From NCBI GenBank assembly GCA_017964785.1, contig JAGCRH010000046.1, positions 1 through 53,874 of the forward strand: a stretch of 53,874 nt of DNA. Reading direction: 5' to 3'. The stretch comes from Prevotella sp. Lineage in GTDB: Bacteria; Bacteroidota; Bacteroidia; Bacteroidales; Bacteroidaceae. The notes beneath the pieces were generated by a model, which saw only the letters and a list, made by a program, of their open reading frames with translations, was not told the DNA's origin and did no database searches. Below are positions 16,369 through 24,604 of this stretch, in pieces (the first letter of the stretch is position 1; every line of letters starts with the position of its first letter). A program made the position numbers and the translations under genes.

Positions 16369-17241
16369 ATGAGACAACTTAAGATTCAGAAAAGTATTAC
16401 AAACCGTTCAAGCGAGGCACTGGATAAATACCTCGTTGAGATTGGTCGTGCCCCATTGATCTCCATCGATGAAGAGATTGAACTCGCTCAGAAGATCCGC
16501 AAAGGCGGTCCTGATGGGGAGAGGGCTAAGGAGAAACTGGTAACTGCCAACCTGCGCTTTGTCGTGTCAGTGGCCAAACAGTACCAGCATCAGGGTCTGA
16601 CCCTGACCGACCTGATCGACGAGGGAAACATCGGACTGATCAAGGCCGCTCAGAAGTTTGATGAGACACGTGGATTTAAGTTCATCTCCTATGCTGTCTG
16701 GTGGATCCGTCAGAGCATCCTTCAGGCCATTGCCGAACAGAGTCGTATCGTGCGTCTCCCACTCAATCAGGTGGGTTCGCTCAATAAGATCAACCACGAG
16801 ATCAATAAGTTTGAGCAGGAGAACCAGCGTCATCCGAGTGTCTCGGAACTGAGCGAGGCCATCAACATCGATGAGGAGAAGATCGGTCAGTCGATGATGG
16901 CCGATGGTCACCATGTCAGTATCGATGCCCCGTTCCAGGATGGTGAGGACAACTGTATGCTCGACGTGATGGCTTCTGGCGATGAGACGCGTACGGATAA
17001 ACTGGTCGACCATGAGTCGATGGCCATGGAACTCAACACCGTCCTCAACAAGGTCTTGAAGGAGCGCGAGATCACGATCATCCGTGAGTGCTTCGGTATT
17101 GGCTGTCATGAGAAGGGCTTGGAGGAGATTGGCGACCAGTTGGGTCTTACCCGTGAACGCGTCCGTCAGATCCGTGAGAAGAGCATTGCCAAACTGCGTG
17201 ACAGCGGCAATGCAAAAATTCTGATGAAATATTTGGGATAA
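16369..17241 (+). CDS. rpoD: Primary RNA polymerase sigma factor, Bacteroidetes type
   Basis: Group 1 sigma factor directing housekeeping transcription from TAnnTTTG promoters. Region 1.2 starts near residue 16 (EALDKYLVEIGRAPLIS). Region 2 carries TANLRFVVSVAKQYQHQGLTLTDLIDEGNIGLIKAAQKFD and the -10-reading helix RGFKFISYAVWWIRQSILQAI. Region 3 is about 140-185, and region 4 holds LKEREITIIRECFGIG...LEEIGDQLGLTRERVRQIREKSIAKLR. 290 residues with no long region 1.1, as expected for Bacteroidetes. The short 27-base gap downstream holds part of a promoter for the next gene. Confidence 0.95.
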   Translation: MRQLKIQKSITNRSSEALDKYLVEIGRAPLISIDEEIELAQKIRKGGPDGERAKEKLVTANLRFVVSVAKQYQHQGLTLTDLIDEGNIGLIKAAQKFDETRGFKFISYAVWWIRQSILQAIAEQSRIVRLPLNQVGSLNKINHEINKFEQENQRHPSVSELSEAINIDEEKIGQSMMADGHHVSIDAPFQDGEDNCMLDVMASGDETRTDKLVDHESMAMELNTVLNKVLKEREITIIRECFGIGCHEKGLEEIGDQLGLTRERVRQIREKSIAKLRDSGNAKILMKYLG

Positions 17242-17263
17242 AAGAAAAAAAAGCGTACTTTTG
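17232..17263 (+). promoter_or_regulatory. Promoter for the DUF5686-like gene
   Basis: TTTG (17232-17235), 20-base spacer, TACTTTTG (17256-17263). The -33 box is inside the last codons of rpoD. Transcription would begin at or just after the GTG start of the next gene, which makes that start doubtful. Confidence 0.7.
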
Positions 17264-17268
17264 CATTC

Positions 17269-19302
17269 GTGAAATGCAGGACGCTGATAAAGATCATGAT
17301 GCTGGGCATACTCACGGGTATGCCCGGTATTGTTTTAGGCAAGGGGAAAAAGGACACCCTGATCCTCCAGCGTATCTATGCCTTTAAGGAGTCGCACCCT
17401 ATCAGTCCGGACAGCATCAAGGATAATGTCTATGCGAAATACCGGTTCAACGTGGAGCGCCGCAACCCTACCCTCTGGCTCATCCCCACGATGTATGTGA
17501 TGGCCAAGGGCGAAAGGGAGTACATCCGTGAGTCGTACAACCTTCTGTCGTATGATGACTACGACCATCATAAGGTTGATGTGAAGAGTCAGGTGCTCTC
17601 AGGAACCATCCGCCACAACCGCAGGGCGATGCCCACACTGAGGGACCTGATGATTCCGAATGTCTATGATGCCACCCTCTATGATGGTCATGTGCTCTCG
17701 CCCTTCAACCGCTATAACCGTCGGCACTATAAGTTCACGCAGAAACTGCTGCCCGATGGTACCACCCGACTGGACTTCCGACCGAAGTTCTACAACACCC
17801 AACTCATCAATGGCTATGCCATCGTGGATACGGAGAGTGGACATATCATCCGCACCGTCATGAACGGGGAGTTCGACATGATCTCTTTCCGGACGGAGAT
17901 CTACCAGAGCGATAAGGAGTGGCCACTGCCCACCCCCAGACGATGTACCACGGCAGCGACATTCAGGTTCTTCGGCAACAGGGTCTCAACGGTCATCGAC
18001 GGCTATTTCAACTGCAAAGAAACCCTCTCGGATACACTCGGCAGGATCACCGACCGTGAGCGGATGGACACCCTGCGCGTGGTACCGCTCTCAGAGACGG
18101 ACAAACGGATCTATGCGGAATACGACCTGAAACGCCAACAGCCGGATACTGTGGAGGTGGACACCACACCGAGGAAACCCAACCTGCTGAAAAAGATTTT
18201 CTGGGACACCATCGGTGAAAACCTGGTCACACCCATCTCAGCGGAGTCGGAACATGCGTCTTTCCGCATGTCTCCCCTGCTGGATCCCCTCCAACTGAGT
18301 TGGAGCGATACGCGTGGCTTCCGCTACAAGATCAACCTGAGGTCGCGCTATACGTTCTCTCCACACCGATACCTCACTTTCAACCCGCGCTTCGGCTATA
18401 ACTTCAAGTTCCGTGAGTTCTACTTCACCCTGCCCCTGCGTATGACCTACAACCCGAAACGAAACGGTTATGCGGAGATTGTCTATGGTAATGGTAACCG
18501 CATCTCCAACAGTCAGGTGGCGGAGACCATCAATCACGAGCATGGCGACTCCCTGAACCTCGATGATATAGACATCGACAAGTTCATGGACTATGAACTG
18601 CGTATGTTCAATAATATCATGGTCTTCGACTGGCTCGATTTCGAGGCTGGCCTCACCATCCACCGGCGTGTAGCCCTCAACAAGGATTTCATGCGCCAGT
18701 ACGGGATGCCCACCGAATACCGCAGTTTCGCCCCGAAGATCGGTCTGAAGATCCGTCCCTGGACCTTAGGACCGCTGATCTCCATCGACTGGGAAAGGGG
18801 CCTCTCAGGGATCTATGACTCGGACATCAAATACGAACGCTGGGAGTTCGATGGCTCGTGGAAACTCAATCTCCCGGGACTGCGGGTGGTGAACATGCGG
18901 GCGGGAGCGGGCTTTTACAGTCACAAGAACCAGAACTACTTCGTCGACTATGCCAACTTCCGTGACAATAACCTGCCGGAAGGCTGGGAAGACGATTGGA
19001 GCGGTAACTTCGAACTGCTCCGGAGCCGTGTCTACAATGAGTCGAACTACTACCTCCGGGCGAATCTGTCTTACGACTCTCCGATGATGATTGGTAGTTG
19101 GGTGCCCTATCTGGGCAAGTATATCGAACGGGAACGCTTCTACTTCAGCACGGCCATTGTAGAACGCTCCAGACCGTATTACGAACTGGGTTACAGTTTC
19201 ACCAACCGCTATGTCTCCTTCGCTGTGTTCGCCGGCTTTAATGGCAGGAAATACAAGGAGGTGGGCTTTGATTTTGACATTGAACTCTTCCGAAGATGGT
19301 AA
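17269..19302 (+). CDS. DUF5686-like outer-membrane beta-barrel protein
   Basis: Probable outer-membrane protein of unknown role. From GTG 17269 it has a good signal peptide (KCRTLIKIMMLGILTGMPGIVLG), but the promoter box ends only 5 bases upstream, so ATG 17296 (MMLGILTG...) may be the real start despite lacking a charged n-region. The central part (KFTQKLLPDGTTRLDFRPKFYNTQLINGYAIVDTESGHIIRT) resembles the DUF5686 family middle domain. From about residue 330 on, alternating aromatic strands (RYKINLRSRYTFSPHRYLTFNPRFGYNFKFREFYFTLPLRM) and the final aromatic segment DFDIELFRRW suggest a barrel with a C-terminal strand. Overlaps addA by 7 bases. Confidence 0.65.
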   Translation: MKCRTLIKIMMLGILTGMPGIVLGKGKKDTLILQRIYAFKESHPISPDSIKDNVYAKYRFNVERRNPTLWLIPTMYVMAKGEREYIRESYNLLSYDDYDHHKVDVKSQVLSGTIRHNRRAMPTLRDLMIPNVYDATLYDGHVLSPFNRYNRRHYKFTQKLLPDGTTRLDFRPKFYNTQLINGYAIVDTESGHIIRTVMNGEFDMISFRTEIYQSDKEWPLPTPRRCTTAATFRFFGNRVSTVIDGYFNCKETLSDTLGRITDRERMDTLRVVPLSETDKRIYAEYDLKRQQPDTVEVDTTPRKPNLLKKIFWDTIGENLVTPISAESEHASFRMSPLLDPLQLSWSDTRGFRYKINLRSRYTFSPHRYLTFNPRFGYNFKFREFYFTLPLRMTYNPKRNGYAEIVYGNGNRISNSQVAETINHEHGDSLNLDDIDIDKFMDYELRMFNNIMVFDWLDFEAGLTIHRRVALNKDFMRQYGMPTEYRSFAPKIGLKIRPWTLGPLISIDWERGLSGIYDSDIKYERWEFDGSWKLNLPGLRVVNMRAGAGFYSHKNQNYFVDYANFRDNNLPEGWEDDWSGNFELLRSRVYNESNYYLRANLSYDSPMMIGSWVPYLGKYIERERFYFSTAIVERSRPYYELGYSFTNRYVSFAVFAGFNGRKYKEVGFDFDIELFRRW

Positions 19303-22079
19303 AACCGCTGACTGTCTATAAGGCGTCCGCAGGAAGCGGAAAGACGTTCACCCTGGCCGTGGAGTATATCCGGTTGGTGGTGGAGAACCCGCTCTGTTTC
19401 AGGAACATCCTTGCTGTGACCTTCACCAACAAGGCCACGGAGGAGATGAAGAGGCGTATCCTCGGTCAACTGTATGGCATCTGGAAGTCCCTGCCTGAGT
19501 CTGACGGCTATCTGGAGAAGATACGCGAGCGTACGGGCTTGTCTGACGAGGTCATCCGTGAACGTGCCGGTATGGCTCTTCACCATCTCATCCATCACTA
19601 CAATGAGTTCCGTGTGATGACCATCGACACCTTCTTCCAGAGTGTCCTGCGTAACCTCGCCCGCGAACTGGATATCTCTGCCACCCTGCGCATCGGACTG
19701 AATGACTATCAGGTGGAGGAGATGGCGGTCGACCGGATGATTGATGACCTGAAAGTCACGGACGTGATGCTCCAGTGGCTCATGCGCTATATCCTCGACA
19801 ATATCTCCGACGATAAGAGTTGGAACGTCATCAGACAGATCAAGCAGTTCGGACGCACCATCTTCAAGGATGAATACAAAGCAGTCAGCACAGAGATCCA
19901 GCAGAAGATGGAGGAACCTGGGTTCTTCGAACAGTACACCACCCGCCTGAAGGAGATCCGCCAGGCAGCCAGTCAACAGATGCAGAACATCGCGGATGAG
20001 TTCTTTGGGATCCTGGAACAAGAGGCTCTCACCGTCGATGATTTCTCTTTTGGCAAATCGGGTGTGGCCGGCGTCTTCCAGAAACTCCGTGAGGGTGCTC
20101 CCTTCGATGAGTCGCTGATAGGGAAACGGGCCTTAGACAGTGTGGGTGACGCGTCCAAATGGTATAAGAAGACGCATCCGCAACGCGAACGTATCCACAT
20201 GTTGGTGGAGTCACAACTGGATCCGTTATTACGCAGACTCATCGAGAACCGTCCGCAACAGTGGTGCCTCTACAAGTCGGCTGACCTCACGCTCCGTCAC
20301 CTCAGTCAACTGCGTCTCTTGGGCAGCATCGAACAGAAGGTGCGCCACCTCAACGAGGAGGCCAATCGTTTCCTGTTGAGCGACACGCAGCAACTGCTCC
20401 AGACGCTCATTGACGGCAGTGACTCTCCGTTTATCTTTGAGAAGATCGGTGCCCAACTGCAACATGTGATGATTGATGAGTTCCAGGACACGTCTGTCGT
20501 CCAGTGGCAGAACTTCAAGATCCTTTTGGCAGAGGCGATAAGTCATCAGCAGTCGGGCAACCTGATTGTGGGGGATGTCAAACAGAGCATCTACCGGTGG
20601 CGCTCTGGCGACTGGCGTTTGCTGAATGATATCGAGACACAGTTCCCGCATCCTGATCAGCAACTCACCGTCCAGACCCTCGATACGAACTATCGCTCTG
20701 CACGTCGCATCATCGAGTTCAACAATGCCTTTTTTACCCATGCCGCCGAACTGGAATACCTTGCTCTCGGGGCCTCTCCCGAAGCCGATCAACTCCGCAA
20801 GGCCTACGCCGATGTCGTCCAGCAGATCCCCTCCAATCGTCCCACCGCCGGCCGTGTAAGCATTACGCTTTTACCTGACTCCCTCAAAGGACAATATAAA
20901 GAGCAAACCCTCCAGGATGTGGTTTCCTGCGTCTCGGGACTTCTCGCAGAAGGCGCTCGCCCCAACGAGATTGCCATTCTGGTACGTTCCAACGCTCTTA
21001 TTCCCCTCATCGCCCAGCATTTCATGCTCCACATGCCGGAGGTGAGCATCATCTCCGACGAGGCCTTCCGACTGGATGCCTCCTCGGCAGTCTGTACCAT
21101 CATCGATGCCCTCCGACTCCTCTCCCGCCCCAACGACCTCCTCACGAAGGCTACCCTCGTCAAACGTTACCAGCGCCAGATCCTCGGCAACAACCTGACC
21201 GATACCCAACTTCTTTTGAATGAAGGCCATAAGAAATTCAACGAACTTTTACCCGAAGAATTTACATCCTCATTTAATGTCCTCCGCTCGATGCCTCTCT
21301 ACGAACTCGTAGAGCGCCTCTACCGCATTTTTGCCCTCGACCGCCTTGAGTCCCAAAGTGCCTATATCTGTACCTTCTTCGACTACCTCACCGAATTTCT
21401 GAAAGAGGAAACGTTTCTTGGAGCGTTTTTGAAGGAATGGGACGAGACCATCTCCGCCAAGACCATTCAGAGCGACGAGATTACCGGTATTCGCCTGATT
21501 TCCATTCATAAGTCGAAGGGCCTTGAATTCCCCCACGTTATCATCCCCTTCTGCGACTGGCCCCTCGAACACCCCGGCATTCTCTGGGCTGCCCCCAACC
21601 AAACAGATCACCTTCCCTTAATCCCGGTCGATTACAGTCAAAAGCAACTGACTGGTACGGTCTTCGAACACGCCTATCAACACGAGCACCTCCAGAACAC
21701 CGTCGACAACCTCAATCTCCTCTATGTGGCCTTCACCCGTGCCTCCCAGACACTCACGGTCCTCGGCAAGCGCAATGCCCCCTCCAACTCCCGTTCATCC
21801 CTCATCGAACAGGTGCTCCCCCTCCTCTCCGACGACCTTCCAGACGCCACCCTCGAAGGCCTCGATGCCGAAGACGTTCCCATCATCTTCCGCCTGAGAG
21901 GAGAAGCAATAACCCAGAACGATCCTGAACCTTGCACCCGGCCTCATAATAATCCCTTTCTACAAGCCCCTATGCCTCTCTTTGTCCCGATTACCTCCTT
22001 CCCCCTCAAGGTCAAGTTCCTCCAGAGCACCCAGGCCCGTGAATTCCTCAAATCCCAGTCAAAAAATCATAGTTCGTAG
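19296..22079 (+). CDS. addA: AddA/RecB-like UvrD-family helicase lacking the C-terminal nuclease domain
   Basis: Superfamily 1A helicase subunit of an AddAB-type double-strand-break resection enzyme. Helicase motifs in order: ASAGSGKTFTL (residues 10-20), AVTFTNKATEEMKRR, TIDTFFQS, HVMIDEFQDTSVVQW, GNLIVGDVKQSIYRWRSGDW, TNYRSARRIIEFNN, ISIHKSKGLEFPHVIIPF and LNLLYVAFTRASQTLTVLG. The family normally continues with a RecB-type nuclease domain after a segment like the one here (KFLQSTQAREF), but the frame ends in LKSQSKNHSS and addB begins 7 bases later, so the domain is absent, not frameshifted. 927 residues. Nuclease action may rest on AddB alone. Confidence 0.85.
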   Translation: MVKPLTVYKASAGSGKTFTLAVEYIRLVVENPLCFRNILAVTFTNKATEEMKRRILGQLYGIWKSLPESDGYLEKIRERTGLSDEVIRERAGMALHHLIHHYNEFRVMTIDTFFQSVLRNLARELDISATLRIGLNDYQVEEMAVDRMIDDLKVTDVMLQWLMRYILDNISDDKSWNVIRQIKQFGRTIFKDEYKAVSTEIQQKMEEPGFFEQYTTRLKEIRQAASQQMQNIADEFFGILEQEALTVDDFSFGKSGVAGVFQKLREGAPFDESLIGKRALDSVGDASKWYKKTHPQRERIHMLVESQLDPLLRRLIENRPQQWCLYKSADLTLRHLSQLRLLGSIEQKVRHLNEEANRFLLSDTQQLLQTLIDGSDSPFIFEKIGAQLQHVMIDEFQDTSVVQWQNFKILLAEAISHQQSGNLIVGDVKQSIYRWRSGDWRLLNDIETQFPHPDQQLTVQTLDTNYRSARRIIEFNNAFFTHAAELEYLALGASPEADQLRKAYADVVQQIPSNRPTAGRVSITLLPDSLKGQYKEQTLQDVVSCVSGLLAEGARPNEIAILVRSNALIPLIAQHFMLHMPEVSIISDEAFRLDASSAVCTIIDALRLLSRPNDLLTKATLVKRYQRQILGNNLTDTQLLLNEGHKKFNELLPEEFTSSFNVLRSMPLYELVERLYRIFALDRLESQSAYICTFFDYLTEFLKEETFLGAFLKEWDETISAKTIQSDEITGIRLISIHKSKGLEFPHVIIPFCDWPLEHPGILWAAPNQTDHLPLIPVDYSQKQLTGTVFEHAYQHEHLQNTVDNLNLLYVAFTRASQTLTVLGKRNAPSNSRSSLIEQVLPLLSDDLPDATLEGLDAEDVPIIFRLRGEAITQNDPEPCTRPHNNPFLQAPMPLFVPITSFPLKVKFLQSTQAREFLKSQSKNHSS

Positions 22080-22086
22080 TTCAAGT

Positions 22087-24600
22087 ATGTCCTTCCTTTC
22101 CACCGTCGCCCAACAACTCATCACCACCTTCGGAACAGATCTCTCGAAGGTTACGGTAGTCTTCCCCAACAAACGGGCATCCCTGTTCCTCAACGAACAT
22201 CTGACCACCCTCGGCGTAAAACCAAAGGATAATCCCACATACACCACTATCAGCGACCTCTTCCTGAGCCTGTCCGACCAGGAACTGGCCGACCCCATCA
22301 AACTCATCTGCGACCTCCATAAGAGTTTCGTCCATTGCACAGGAATGGAAGAGACACTCGATCATTTCTATGGTTGGGGAGAGATCCTTTTGGCCGATTT
22401 CGACGATGTGGACAAACACCTGGCCCCAGCCGACAAGGTCTTTGCCAACCTACGTGACATCCACGAGTTCGATGATGCCTCTTATCTCACCCAACAACAA
22501 CGTGACATCATCCGTAAGTTCTTCAGCAACTTCAAAGAAGACCACAACTCAGAACTCAAGCAACGCTTTCTCTCCCTCTGGAGCCACCTCTACGACATCT
22601 ACCTCGATTTCAACGCCCGCCTCGCCGCCCAAAACCTCGCCTACGAAGGTTCCCTCTACCGCCAAGTCATCGAAAAATCCATGAAAGGAAATGAGGTAGA
22701 GGACTGTGTATTTGTAGGCTTTAATCTCCTCCATCCTGTAGAGCAAGCCCTCATTGACCTTCTTGGCGAGAAGGCTACGGTCATCCAAGATACTGATGAA
22801 GAGACCCCCAAGGCCATCACCTTCATCTCCGCCCCGACAAACAACATCCAGGCCCGTTACATCCCCACCTGGCTGAAGGAAAACGGTCGTATTGCCGCAG
22901 GCAGCAAGACCGCCATCGTCCTGGCCGACGAATCCCTGCTCCAGACCGTCGTCCACTGCCTGCCCCCCGACCTCACCAAGGTCAACATCACCACCGGTTA
23001 TCCCCTCTCCCAAACTGCTGCTGCCCAAGGGGACTGCCCGAAAAGCCCCCTCGAACTCGAGGCCCAATACCGCCTTCAGTTGATCCTCGACCGCCTTCAG
23101 GCATTGATCGACTCCGGCGACCTCCAGGTCAGTGACACAACGCTCCATCAACTCCTTACTCAGATCATCGCCTCCACAAGCATCCCCTTCCACGGAGAAC
23201 CCATCGAAGGCATACAGATCATGGGTGTCCTCGAGACCCGCAACCTCGACTTCGACCACGTGCTCCTGCTCTCCTGCAACGAAGGCAACCTCCCCAAAGG
23301 AGTTAATGATACCTCCTTCATTCCCTACAGCATCCGCAAGGCCTACAACCTCACCACCATAGACCACAAGGTAGCCATCTACCACAATTATTTCCACAGA
23401 CTCCTGCAAAGAGCCAGCGATGTCACCATCCTTTATAACAACGCCACCAACGACGGCAAGACCGGTGAGATGTCACAGTTCATGTTACAGATGATGGTCG
23501 AAGGACGCTATCCCATCACCTTCAAGACCCTTCAGGCTGGCCAACAGCCCATCCTGCACCGCCCCCAGCCTGTCACCAAGACACCAGAGGTGATAGAAGC
23601 CTTGTACCAGAGGTTCTCGGAGAAAGAACTCTCGCCCTCAGCCTTGTCCCTTTATCTCCGTTGTCCCCTACAGTTCTTCTATCGCTATGCCGCCCAACTC
23701 GAGGAATATGAGGATGAAGATGACCGCATCGACAACCGACTCTTCGGCAACATCTTCCACAAAGCCGCCCACCTCCTCTACACAGGTCTAGGGGGCGAGG
23801 GTCTATCCCCTGTCATGCAGGCTGTTGACCAGGCGATTAAACTCGAACTCTTCCATATCGAGGACCCGATGGCGAAGATGCCACTTTTGAACGGCCTCCA
23901 ACTCATCAGTCGTGAGGTCATCATCCGCTATCTCCATCAACTCCTCGAGGTCGACCGCCGCCTCGCCCCCTTCACCATCCTCGCCCTCGAACATCCCATC
24001 TATATAGGAACGAGCCAGCGCGTTTTTGAACCAGAAAGAGGTCAGGACCTTCCTTTAAGAAAACATTCCGCACGAGGATGCAATCCGAGCCAGGACGTTT
24101 TCGAAAGGAAGGCCCTGACCTCAGTTAGAATTGGTGGAGTCGTTGACCGTATTGATTTGATGACGCTCCCCGATGGTTCGGAACGCATCCGTGTGGTCGA
24201 TTACAAAACTGGCAACACCCGTCTGAAGCCCCTGCCCGACGTTGCAGCCATCTTCGACCCTGCCAACATCAAATATCACAGTGACTACTACCTCCAATCC
24301 ATTCTCTACTCTTGCATACTTGAAAGGTCCTGTTCCTCGACGGTCGAAGAACCTGACAAGACGATGCCCCCGGTATCCCCCTGCTTACTCTTCATTCAGC
24401 ACGCTGGAGTCGAAGATTACGACCCGACCCTGATCCTCGCCAAGACCCCCATCACTGACGTTCGCGAGATCAAGGACGAGTTCATGGAACATCTCAATAA
24501 CCTCATTACAGAAATCTTCGATCCTGCCATGCCCTTCACCCCAACTGAAGAAGGGACAAGATGCAAATCCTGTCCCTTCTCCTCCCTCTGCGGAATATAA
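22087..24600 (+). CDS. addB: AddB-like PD-(D/E)XK nuclease/inactive helicase subunit
   Basis: Partner of AddA in end resection. Start ATG 22087 (MSFLSTVAQQLI) is chosen because upstream in-frame sequence lies in addA and reads as low-complexity Ser/Pro. The N-terminal helicase-like part (VVFPNKRASLFLNEHL, TISDLFLSL) lacks a good Walker A. The nuclease domain shows GNIFHKAAH near residue 560, IGGVVDRIDLM and RVVDYKTGNT. A four-cysteine iron-sulphur set is visible: Cys in LRCPLQFFYRY plus CKSCPFSSLC (CX2CX5C) at the very end. A repeated hairpin element (24038-24122) is read through in frame as ERGQDLPLRKHS...FERKALTS, placed between the strands ALEHPIYIG and VRIGGVVDRI. 837 residues. Confidence 0.87.
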   Translation: MSFLSTVAQQLITTFGTDLSKVTVVFPNKRASLFLNEHLTTLGVKPKDNPTYTTISDLFLSLSDQELADPIKLICDLHKSFVHCTGMEETLDHFYGWGEILLADFDDVDKHLAPADKVFANLRDIHEFDDASYLTQQQRDIIRKFFSNFKEDHNSELKQRFLSLWSHLYDIYLDFNARLAAQNLAYEGSLYRQVIEKSMKGNEVEDCVFVGFNLLHPVEQALIDLLGEKATVIQDTDEETPKAITFISAPTNNIQARYIPTWLKENGRIAAGSKTAIVLADESLLQTVVHCLPPDLTKVNITTGYPLSQTAAAQGDCPKSPLELEAQYRLQLILDRLQALIDSGDLQVSDTTLHQLLTQIIASTSIPFHGEPIEGIQIMGVLETRNLDFDHVLLLSCNEGNLPKGVNDTSFIPYSIRKAYNLTTIDHKVAIYHNYFHRLLQRASDVTILYNNATNDGKTGEMSQFMLQMMVEGRYPITFKTLQAGQQPILHRPQPVTKTPEVIEALYQRFSEKELSPSALSLYLRCPLQFFYRYAAQLEEYEDEDDRIDNRLFGNIFHKAAHLLYTGLGGEGLSPVMQAVDQAIKLELFHIEDPMAKMPLLNGLQLISREVIIRYLHQLLEVDRRLAPFTILALEHPIYIGTSQRVFEPERGQDLPLRKHSARGCNPSQDVFERKALTSVRIGGVVDRIDLMTLPDGSERIRVVDYKTGNTRLKPLPDVAAIFDPANIKYHSDYYLQSILYSCILERSCSSTVEEPDKTMPPVSPCLLFIQHAGVEDYDPTLILAKTPITDVREIKDEFMEHLNNLITEIFDPAMPFTPTEEGTRCKSCPFSSLCGI
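24038..24122. repeat. Repeated hairpin element, copy A (inside addB)
   Basis: Outer arms GAGGTCAGG / CCTGACCTC, then CCTTCCTTT / AAAGGAAGG, then GAAAAC / GTTTTC, with loop text ATTCCGCACGAGGA, eight variable bases, GAGCCAGGAC. The inner core is shared with copy B at 31681-31763. Translated in frame as part of AddB. Confidence 0.85.
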
Positions 24601-24604
24601 CCAG

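Noticed and set aside
21982-22086. Extended N-terminus of AddB
   Set aside because: The 35 extra residues are Ser/Pro-rich text from another frame of addA; MSFLSTVAQQL at 22087 matches a real start.
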